The position numbers were made by a program, and so were the translations under genes. A DNA stretch of 32,772 bases from a bacterium (lineage in GTDB: Bacteria > Methylomirabilota > Methylomirabilia > Methylomirabilales > 2-02-FULL-66-22). Below the pieces are notes generated by a model. That model had not been told where the DNA came from, did no database searches, and saw only the letters and a program-made list of their open reading frames with translations. This document shows positions 27,261-32,772 of this stretch, one piece after another. Position 1 is the first letter of the stretch; each line of letters opens with the position of its first letter. The DNA is taken from NCBI GenBank assembly GCA_029580855.1, contig JAKPQH010000150.1, forward strand, positions 1 through 32,772, given 5' to 3'.

Positions 27261-27890
27261 TCAGCGGCGCGCGGCCGCGCCCGTGGCGGGCCTCGCCCTG
27301 AGAATGTATCCGAGCGCGTCGTCCGCGAACCGATCAATCACGAGACCGGCGCGGCGGAACAGCCGTCGTATCTCCTCGAGGGGCGGCATCAGATCGTGCT
27401 CGACGGTCGTCCCGGCCTTGCGATGAACATCGTTGATCGCGGCGAAATTGATGAAGTGGACGATGACCACGAGGCCGTCCGGGCGCAGCAAACCCGCCAG
27501 CCGCATCGCGGCCTCTTGCTTGTCGTCGAAGTGCGGAAAGACCTGGTGACACACAATACGGTCGAATCCACGCCCGCGGTCCCGGTACTCCTCGAGGGCC
27601 ACGTGGTGCACCCGAACGTTTCTTCGACCGGACACGCGCTGACGACTCGCTTCCACCATGCGCGGGCTGATCTCCAACGCTTCCACTCGTCCACGGGGAC
27701 CGACGGCGCCCGCCAGAATCTCCGTGAGCCGGCCCGTACCGCAACCGGGCTCAAGGAGGCGCAGACCGCGGGAGATGCGCGCGTCGGCCAGCAGTCTGCG
27801 GATCTTCGGCGCCTCATTCTCGCCGTACTCGGCTGCCGCCCATGGCGCGTTCACCTCTCCGTCGAAGTACACGGCTTTGGCGATGTTCAT
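27261..27890 (-). CDS. Class I SAM-dependent methyltransferase, FPHF subfamily
   Basis: The 209-residue protein has SAM motif LLEPGCGTG (45-53), motif II ALEISP and LLRPDGLVVIV. Like the methyltransferase at 23540 it has Cys (C114) shortly before FPHF-x-D (118-123), and IN-x-x-H (152-156) followed by HD (165-166) and IRRLFRRAG. The shared signatures suggest paralogues with related substrates. The start ATG at 27890 follows GGGGAAAG; upstream the frame has no methyltransferase features. It is the first gene of a unit with FmdE. A promoter at 28051-28079 would leave a leader of about 150 bases. Confidence 0.85.
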   Translation of the reverse strand: MNIAKAVYFDGEVNAPWAAAEYGENEAPKIRRLLADARISRGLRLLEPGCGTGRLTEILAGAVGPRGRVEALEISPRMVEASRQRVSGRRNVRVHHVALEEYRDRGRGFDRIVCHQVFPHFDDKQEAAMRLAGLLRPDGLVVIVHFINFAAINDVHRKAGTTVEHDLMPPLEEIRRLFRRAGLVIDRFADDALGYILRARPATGAAARR

Positions 27891-27945
27891 ACGCTTTCCC
27901 CGCCCCGCTGCCGGGTGCCCCCCGGATCGCCCTACGGATTTCCCG

Positions 27946-27963
27946 GCGGATTTGGAAATCCGC
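27946..27963. promoter_or_regulatory. 18-base palindrome in the methyltransferase leader
   Basis: GCGGATTT and AAATCCGC are perfect inverted arms around two bases. It lies 56-73 bases before the methyltransferase ATG, inside the predicted leader. It may be an operator or, as RNA, a very tight hairpin. Confidence 0.45.
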
Positions 27964-28043
27964 GCATCGATACGCCCTGGCGGAAATGCAGGTAATGGCG
28001 TTGCCGGACCAACCGCACGGGTCCGCCCAGCACGCGACAACGA

Positions 28044-28064
28044 GAATGTTATCCTATTTGGATA
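28044..28064. promoter_or_regulatory. Candidate metal-regulator site at the methyltransferase promoter
   Basis: GAATGTTATC (28044-28053) matches nine of ten bases of GATTGTTATC in the tonB operator. It merges with the dyad TATCC-TATTT-GGATA (28050-28064). Both overlap the -10 of the minus-strand promoter. Confidence 0.4.
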
Positions 28065-28079
28065 CGTGCTACCAGTCAA
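28051..28079 (-). promoter_or_regulatory. Predicted promoter of the methyltransferase-fmdE unit
   Basis: TTGACT (-35, five of six) and TAGGAT (-10, four of six) are 17 bases apart on the minus strand. Transcription would start near 28044. Confidence 0.5.
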
Positions 28080-28287
28080 CAGCCTTGCCGTCATCCCGCC
28101 CAACCTGCCGGGGCCTCGGAGCTCGTCGCGTGATTTCGACCCGGCAACGGCGACCACCCTGCGGACCGCCCCACCCATGCCCGGCCTGTCGCCCCCTTCG
28201 TGAAACGCCGCTCGAACCCAAACGCACCGGTCCTCTACAGGCGGCAAGAGCACCGCCGGGGCGGCACCGCCTCCTTGGCTTTCCATG

Positions 28288-28316
28288 TTGACACTCCCCG
28301 AGCCGTTCGTTAGCCT
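28288..28316 (+). promoter_or_regulatory. Predicted promoter of the PilZ gene
   Basis: A perfect TTGACA is followed after 17 bases by TAGCCT (three of six). Transcription would start near 28323, 100 bases before the ATG. Confidence 0.4.
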
Positions 28317-28422
28317 CCCGGACATACTTCGCTTCGGGGTCGGCCCGTCGCGGCACGTTTCGCGTACGCGGCAACAGAGATCGTCGGCGTCGGTCGGATG
28401 CGGAATTCCGGGAGGCATCTCA

Positions 28423-29109
28423 ATGAACGAGCGACTCGGGCATCTGGTTCGGGATCAGGGGGAGGAAATCTGGGTCTCGCTGCGAGAGACGCGCGGAGAA
28501 CCCCACGTCGAGTTGCGCGTGTACGAACGCCAGGCCGCCGTGAAGGCCGAATCGGCGCCGTGCCCGGAGCGGGTTTCGATCCCCGTGAGCCTCCTTCCGG
28601 TTCTCGTCAAGACGCTTTCCCAGGCGCAGGAGACGCTTGTCCACCGCGGGCTGCTCTATGTTCCGCCCGCTCCCAGGGTAACCCATATGGTGCGAGGGGA
28701 CGCCCTCCTCTTTGGGATCCCGGAACGGCCCAAAACGCAGGCCGCCCGCAGGCACCCCCGTGTAACCCTGAACGTCCGGGGGGAATGCCGATTGCTGGAC
28801 AAGAAGAGCTTCTGGCCCGGCAAGCCGGTCATCGGCGAAATCCTGAATGTGAGCTTGGGAGGCGCGCAGATGTGTCTTCCCACGCGCTTCCCCCGTTTCG
28901 GGCAGGTGGAGCTGTTCATGGTGGTCGACGGGATGATGTTCCGCGGACGCGCAGAGGTCGCCGGGGCGGATGCCGAAGTCCAGACCGGGCCGACGTACGG
29001 ACAGTTCCGGCACAGCCTGCGCTGGGTGAGCCTCGAAGGTCCCGCCAGAGACGTCTTGACCAGGATAGTGGAATCCCGCACCCAAAAACGCGCGGAGGCC
29101 GTCGTATGA
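28423..29109 (+). CDS. PilZ-domain protein with PC4-like N-terminal domain
   Basis: The 228-residue protein has two parts. Residues 14-80 (EEIWVSLRETRGEPHVELRVY, then a helix VSLLPVLVKTLSQAQ) resemble the PC4/p15 single-stranded DNA-binding fold. Residues 108-220 form a PilZ domain with the cyclic-di-GMP motif RRHPR (109-113) and NVSLGG (142-147). PilZ proteins respond to cyclic-di-GMP. The combination suggests a nucleic-acid-binding protein controlled by this messenger; this is inference. The ATG at 28423 follows GGGAGG; a longer frame upstream crosses the predicted promoter and is rejected. Confidence 0.8.
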   Translation: MNERLGHLVRDQGEEIWVSLRETRGEPHVELRVYERQAAVKAESAPCPERVSIPVSLLPVLVKTLSQAQETLVHRGLLYVPPAPRVTHMVRGDALLFGIPERPKTQAARRHPRVTLNVRGECRLLDKKSFWPGKPVIGEILNVSLGGAQMCLPTRFPRFGQVELFMVVDGMMFRGRAEVAGADAEVQTGPTYGQFRHSLRWVSLEGPARDVLTRIVESRTQKRAEAVV

Positions 29110-29187
29110 CCGGGGTTTGGGCCCGAGACGAGTGATGGGTGAGGGCGCGGCGGCGGCCGCAGACCCCGCCGGCCCTCGGTACGCCGC

Positions 29188-29808
29188 CTACGACCGCTTC
29201 AACACGATCTGCTCGAGCAGATTGGCGACGTCCTCGCCGCGGTCCGTCGCCGTCTCCATCGTCTCGTAGATCTCCTTCCACTTGATCACATCGAGGGGTG
29301 CCACGTTTCCCGTGAACAGCGCGGCGATCGCAGCCCGCGAGATCTCGTCCGCCTCGTTTTCTAGGCGATTGATCTCTATGCAGGGCGGCTGGATGCGCGC
29401 AGCATCCGGCAGCCCGGAGACGCCGAGAACGATCTGTTCGGTGCAATGCACGATGATTGCCGCCAGTCGAAGCGCCTCGGGCGTCGGCCGTTCCACCTTG
29501 TACATGGCCATCCGGAAGGCGGCGCCCTCGATGAGATCCAGGACGTCGTCCAGTGTGGCCGCCAGCTTGTGGATGTCTTCCCGGTCGCCAGGCGTCATGC
29601 CGCTCCGGTGCAGGGTCTGGATGATCCGGTGGGTGATCTTGTCCCCTTCGTGCTCGTACTCCTCCACGGCTCGCCACTGATCGGCGCTGCCCCGGAAATC
29701 GTGTAGCATCTGCTCCAGCGCCTTGGCCCCCTGGTGGACGTTGCGGGCCGCCTCGCCGAACATCTCGAAGAATTTCTTGCTGCGGGAGAAGGATCGGAAT
29801 TGCACCAT
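29188..29808 (-). CDS. DUF47 / PhoU-like family protein
   Basis: The 206-residue helical protein matches DUF47: RSKKFFEMFGEAARNVHQGA at the start, and two metal-binding-like E-x-x-x-D motifs, EYEHEGDKITHRI (about 50-62) and ENEADEI. Family members usually pair with Pit-type phosphate transporters and tune phosphate uptake. Here there is no Pit gene; the partner upstream is ExbD. The ATG at 29808 begins the conserved part, with AAGGAG 12 bases upstream. A GTG at 29850 overlaps the exbD stop (GTGA) and would add 14 residues; it is a possible alternative start. Confidence 0.85.
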   Translation of the reverse strand: MVQFRSFSRSKKFFEMFGEAARNVHQGAKALEQMLHDFRGSADQWRAVEEYEHEGDKITHRIIQTLHRSGMTPGDREDIHKLAATLDDVLDLIEGAAFRMAMYKVERPTPEALRLAAIIVHCTEQIVLGVSGLPDAARIQPPCIEINRLENEADEISRAAIAALFTGNVAPLDVIKWKEIYETMETATDRGEDVANLLEQIVLKRS

Positions 29809-29846
29809 GACGTCGTATGACTCCTTTTCCTGCGGCGGACCCGGCG

Positions 29847-30269
29847 TCACCGGCGCGGGTTTGACGGCCGCTCGGTGATCATCCCGACCGTCTCGATCCC
29901 GGCCGCCTTCAGCATGTCCATGACCTCGATCACCAGTCCGTACGGCACCTGACTGTCGCCCCGGAACTGCACGGTCCGCTCTCGATCCCGCACCGCGGCC
30001 GCCAGGCGATCCCGCAGCGCGGCGCGCGGCACCTCCTCGGTATTCAAGAAGATGCGTCCGTCTCGGCGCAGCGTCAGGGTCAGGCGGTCCTGTTCTTTGA
30101 CGTCGGAATGCTCGGCCCGGGGAAGCTCGACGTCCGTGCCCCGCTGCAGCATCGGCGCGGTCACCATGAAGATCACGAGGAGCACCAGCATCACATCCAC
30201 CAGAGGGGTGACGTTGATCTCGGACAGCACGCGTCGATCGGCGGACCGCGACGGCAGCGACATCGCCAT
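29847..30269 (-). CDS. ExbD/TolR family protein (second copy)
   Basis: The 140-residue protein has one membrane helix with the essential Asp (D25 in NVTPLVDVMLVLLVIFMV) and the periplasmic domain of ExbD/TolR (VQFRGDSQVPYGLVIEVMDMLKAAGIETVGM). It is closer to classical TolR/ExbD than the copy at 20781. It starts 10 bases after the exbB stop; a second Met two codons later is also possible. It forms a motor with the ExbB encoded upstream; no TonB, TolA or receptor lies next to it. Confidence 0.92.
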   Translation of the reverse strand: MAMSLPSRSADRRVLSEINVTPLVDVMLVLLVIFMVTAPMLQRGTDVELPRAEHSDVKEQDRLTLTLRRDGRIFLNTEEVPRAALRDRLAAAVRDRERTVQFRGDSQVPYGLVIEVMDMLKAAGIETVGMITERPSNPRR

Positions 30270-30279
30270 GGAGGCCCCC

Positions 30280-30996
30280 TTAGCCTCTCGCCTCGACGCC
30301 GCCCGCGCCGGCGAGAGCCGCGCGGGCAACCCGGGCGATCAACTCCGAGGCCGCCCCGTCCATCTCGATGGCATGGGTCTTGACGCGGGAGACAAAGTAG
30401 TTGTACGCGACGACCGCGGGAATGGCCACAAAGAGGCCGGCCGCTGTCGCAACCAACGCCTCCGCGATCCCTGCGGAAACACTGGCCAGCCCGCCGCTCC
30501 CGGTGCGCGAGATCGCTTCAAACGACCGCATGATCCCGATCACGGTTCCGAAGAGACCAACGAACGGACTGATGTTTCCCAGCGTGGCCAGCGAGGTCAG
30601 CCGCTGCTCCAGCCGCTCGATCTCCGACGCGGTGACCCGCTGCATGGCTTCGCGGGCGGCCAGACTGGCTCGATCCAGCTCCGGTCCGGTATGGAACCCC
30701 GGATTGGCGGATTCGAGCGGGAGGAACTCCCGCAGCCCGGATGCCAGCACCGCCCCGAGGTGGCTTCCCTTCGGGAACTCGCACGCCGCCAGCGCCTGGC
30801 GCAGCTTCCCCTCGCCGACCTGGTCCAGGACGCGGCGAAGGAGTCCGGTCGAAGCCGCCCGGGTTTGTCGGAACGCCCACCAGCGCTCTCCGATCACGGC
30901 CAGCGAGTACACGGAAAAAAGCGCCAGCGAAATCATCGTCAACGAAACCAGATACGATCCCGCGCGCATCAAGGCGGGTACGATCAATTGATCCAT
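30280..30996 (-). CDS. ExbB/TolQ/MotA family protein (second copy)
   Basis: The 238-residue inner-membrane protein has an N-terminal helix (about 15-35), a long cytoplasmic loop, and two further helices with the signatures GNISPFVGLFGTVIGIM and IAEALVATAAGLFVAIPAV. It is full length, unlike the short copy at 20246. It is first in a minus-strand unit with exbD and the DUF47 gene. A predicted promoter lies at 31057-31086. Confidence 0.94.
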   Translation of the reverse strand: MDQLIVPALMRAGSYLVSLTMISLALFSVYSLAVIGERWWAFRQTRAASTGLLRRVLDQVGEGKLRQALAACEFPKGSHLGAVLASGLREFLPLESANPGFHTGPELDRASLAAREAMQRVTASEIERLEQRLTSLATLGNISPFVGLFGTVIGIMRSFEAISRTGSGGLASVSAGIAEALVATAAGLFVAIPAVVAYNYFVSRVKTHAIEMDGAASELIARVARAALAGAGGVEARG

Positions 30997-31056
30997 ACCA
31001 TGTTCCCGTCGCCGTTTCGCGGCGATCGACTCCTTCCCGAAGGGTCAACGGCGTTC

Positions 31057-31086
31057 AGTATACCTTCGGCCCCGACGGGCTGTCAC
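31057..31086 (-). promoter_or_regulatory. Predicted promoter of the exbB-exbD-DUF47 unit
   Basis: GTGACA (-35, five of six) and TATACT (-10, five of six) are 18 bases apart on the minus strand. Transcription would start near 31050, about 54 bases before exbB. Confidence 0.5.
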
Positions 31087-31103
31087 GCCAATTGCGTTCC
31101 CCC

Positions 31104-31132
31104 TTGCTGCCGGACGGTGTGTTTGTTATGGT
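31104..31132 (+). promoter_or_regulatory. Predicted promoter of the small plus-strand gene
   Basis: TTGCTG (four of six) and TATGGT (four of six) are 17 bases apart. Transcription would start near 31139. Confidence 0.4.
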
Positions 31133-31156
31133 CTGGTCGGGTCTGCGACGACACCC

Positions 31157-31543
31157 ATGACGGGGGGTCCCATGGTCCCTGGGATCAACACCGCGGTGAG
31201 GCGCGACGGCGTGGAATATCAGGTGCAGACGGAAGATCTGGGCACCAAAAACCCGATCATCCTCACGCTGGCGTACAGAGACGGGGCCGTCGTCCTGCGC
31301 GAGACGCTCGATTACGGTCAGACGCTTGCCGCGAACCCGCCGCCGGCGCTCATCCGGGCGCTGATGGACGCGCAGCACCACAGGATTGCGCGCCACATTT
31401 CGGATGGAGAGTTGGAGCCGAAAACCCGCGGTCCGGAGCGGCCCGCGGCCCTCCCGCGGAAATCCGTGGACGACCTGATCGAGGAATACCTCCGCGCCCG
31501 TCGGGGAGGACAAGCCGGCCGTCCCGTGCGCCGGACCCCGTAG
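31157..31543 (+). CDS. Small protein of unknown function
   Basis: The protein has up to 128 residues, no signal peptide and no membrane helix. The N-terminal half looks like a compact beta domain (INTAVRRDGVEYQVQTEDLG, NPIILTLAYRDGAVVLRETLDYG), followed by a helix with LMDAQHHRIARHI and a basic tail. The text VEYQVQTEDLG...NP resembles a small domain common in GC-rich environmental bacteria, but I cannot name it. A second ATG at 31172 has GGGGGG upstream and is a better start than the first. It diverges from exbB. Confidence 0.6.
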   Translation: MTGGPMVPGINTAVRRDGVEYQVQTEDLGTKNPIILTLAYRDGAVVLRETLDYGQTLAANPPPALIRALMDAQHHRIARHISDGELEPKTRGPERPAALPRKSVDDLIEEYLRARRGGQAGRPVRRTP

Positions 31544-31629
31544 CCCCCCGTGTGTCCGCACCCGACCGGGTCGGTGGCTCCTCGGGCCCCCGAATCGAAC
31601 GGCCGGGTTCGGGCGGCGGCGCCGGACGC

Positions 31630-32505
31630 CTACGGCGCCGCGTCGACCCGCCCGGCGTCCTCGCCGCCCTCGCGGGGCAGGGGCCTCAGGGACTCCCGGA
31701 GGCGGAGGTCCGCCTGTCGGGTCTGTTCCAGCATCCGCGCCAGGTGCCTGTTCTTCCCACCCTCCTGTACCGCATACTTCCGATAGATTCCCTCCAGTTC
31801 CGCGAACAGCGCCTGCGGGCGATACTCGGCGGCGGCGGCGAACCGCTCCAGCGCGACGCGGCGCTCCTCGCACAGGCTCGCCAACAGGCCGAATTCCTCC
31901 ATCACCGCCGGTTCCGTCATCGTGGCGAGCAACCGCTGCTGCTCCTTGAGATACCCGCGGAGCGGTTCGAACCTCGCTTCCAGATCCTGAAAGACCTGCT
32001 CGACGGCGCGCTGCTCATCCTCCAGATACCGGCTCAGCGGAAGCGGCTGCTCGTCCAGATACTGATTGGCGCGCTCGAGAGTCTTCCGCTGCTCGGCCAA
32101 GAACCCTTCGAAGTCCTCGAACTGCGCCTTGAGTTCGCCGCTGAGGTGCGCGCCCACCCGCTCCAGATTGCTCGCCTGACCCTCAAGAAACTCGCGCAAA
32201 GGCCCGAGGCGGGTGTCCAGTTGTCTCAGACATTGATCCACGTGCCGCCGCGCCTCCATGAGATGGCGCTGGAACGGGGCCAGGCGCTCTTCCAGCAGGC
32301 GTTTGGCCTCCGCAAGGATCCCGGCCTGCTCGTCGAGTTCCTGGCGAATGCGCTCCAGAGGGGGAGAGATGGACCACACGGATGACCGGCTCCGGCCTGT
32401 CTCGGGTGCGGGTCCCTTTTGGGCGGGCGGGTCCGAGGCCGGGGAGGGCGTCTCGCCGGCGTTCGGACGGCCCGTCCACCGCGACAGAAACGAAGATTGC
32501 GCCAT
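31630..32505 (-). CDS. Coiled-coil protein built of tandem 25-residue repeats
   Basis: The 291-residue protein has a disordered N-terminus (about 1-45), then six tandem repeats of 25 residues (LERIRQELDEQ, LAPFQRHLMEA, LGPLREFLEGQ, FEDFEGFLAEQ, PLPLSRYLEDE, FEPLRGYLKEQ), with four extra residues after the third. The pattern is L-x-P-L-x3-L-x-E-Q-x3-L-x6-L. A second helical region and a charged tail follow. There is no signal peptide or membrane helix. It may be a cytoplasmic filament or lipid-surface-binding helical rod, as 11/22-residue repeat proteins are; this is inference. The start follows GAGGCGATC. Confidence 0.75.
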   Translation of the reverse strand: MAQSSFLSRWTGRPNAGETPSPASDPPAQKGPAPETGRSRSSVWSISPPLERIRQELDEQAGILAEAKRLLEERLAPFQRHLMEARRHVDQCLRQLDTRLGPLREFLEGQASNLERVGAHLSGELKAQFEDFEGFLAEQRKTLERANQYLDEQPLPLSRYLEDEQRAVEQVFQDLEARFEPLRGYLKEQQRLLATMTEPAVMEEFGLLASLCEERRVALERFAAAAEYRPQALFAELEGIYRKYAVQEGGKNRHLARMLEQTRQADLRLRESLRPLPREGGEDAGRVDAAP

Positions 32506-32665
32506 GATCGCCTCGGTGTCTGCGGGGTTTGCCGCGTAGAAACGGCGGGACGCGCGATGCGGTGCGTACCCTGGAAGTGGCGGTACGCTCTCACAAACGC
32601 GCGGGGGTGTCAAGGTGAAACCGCCGTCCCGATATGTTGTAAAGAGACATGGGTGACACTTCTGG

Positions 32666-32686
32666 CCTCCTGCGCTAGACAGGAGG
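32666..32686 (+). repeat. Hairpin in the probable insertion-sequence end
   Basis: CCTCCTG and CAGGAGG are perfect 7-bp arms around a 7-base loop, upstream of the edge gene. GGGTGAC (32651-32657) and GTCACCC (32704-32710) form a larger inverted pair enclosing it. This folding could mask or expose the ribosome-binding site at 32695-32704. Confidence 0.45.
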
Positions 32687-32710
32687 TGCATCCCAAAAAG
32701 GAGGTCACCC

Positions 32711-32772
32711 ATGTCCAAGGTCATGCTTACCCCAGAGCAGCAGATTCGTCAACGCTACGCCTGGTTCGAGCT
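32711..32772 (+). CDS. Start of a probable transposase (truncated by window edge)
   Basis: Only 20 codons are visible: MSKVMLTPEQQIRQRYAWFE and so on. The ATG is preceded by AAAAAGGAGG at ideal spacing, one of the strongest ribosome-binding sites here. The short polar N-terminus and the inverted sequences before it fit an insertion-sequence transposase with an N-terminal helix-turn-helix, perhaps IS481-like. The element's left end would lie around 32630-32660. The identification is tentative. Confidence 0.4.
   Translation, partial: MSKVMLTPEQQIRQRYAWFE

Larger units (their letters stand above)
27891..28422. other. Divergent regulatory region, 530 bases
   Basis: This region separates the methyltransferase-fmdE unit from the PilZ gene. 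It holds one predicted promoter in each direction, a dyad over the minus-strand -10, and an 18-base palindrome in the methyltransferase leader. I see no coding region or structured RNA that I recognise. Confidence 0.55.

Noticed and set aside
30052..32385. Plus-strand open frame of 777 codons
   Set aside because: It crosses exbD, exbB, a promoter region and the repeat protein on other frames, and shows no domain features.

Overview
The window is GC-rich, gene-dense DNA from a diderm (Gram-negative type) bacterium: it encodes an outer-membrane TonB-dependent receptor and two ExbB/ExbD pairs. A quinol-dehydrogenase-type multihaem cytochrome, an FmdE-family protein, GroESL with several Hsp20 proteins and a NarL-type two-component system would fit a Methylomirabilota/Rokubacteria-like or deltaproteobacterial lineage. 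That placement is inference only; no rRNA or phylogenetic marker is present.

Layout. 1-5.0 kb: the start of an MFS transporter and a 16-haem NapC/NirT-type cytochrome on the minus strand, then a hemerythrin-like protein and a transglutaminase-like protein on the plus strand. 5.0-8.8 kb: a tandem DinB-fold protein, a zinc-ribbon protein and a second MFS transporter. 8.75-15.7 kb: a minus-strand proteostasis block of Hsp20, GroES, GroEL, a NEW3-domain protein with an ABC-2 exporter, two more Hsp20 proteins and a divergent ClpS-like adaptor. 16-18.4 kb: a GAF histidine kinase overlapping a NarL-type regulator, with an extra stand-alone receiver. 18.4-19.2 kb: a long regulatory region. 19.2-26.6 kb: a self-contained metal-uptake operon, TonB-ExbB-ExbD-receptor-methyltransferase-binding protein-ATPase-permease. 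26.6-27.9 kb: a convergent unit of a second, related methyltransferase plus an FmdE-family protein. 28.4-32.5 kb: a PC4-like/PilZ protein, a second ExbB-ExbD pair coupled to a DUF47 (PhoU-like) protein, a small conserved-looking protein, and a coiled-coil protein built of 25-residue repeats. The right edge holds the start of a probable insertion sequence.

The most interesting region is 19.1-28.1 kb. Two methyltransferases flank the metal transporter. Both carry the same Cys-x(3 or 1)-FPHF-x-D and Ile-Asn-x-x-His signatures. One is start-stop coupled to the metal-binding protein; the other is co-directional with FmdE. Both transcription units have a GAWTGTTATC motif overlapping the predicted -10 element, next to an inverted repeat. 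This suggests one regulon for acquiring and handling a metal, with a methyltransferase family of unknown substrate.

All calls come from reading the sequence. Family names rest on recognised motifs, not on database searches.
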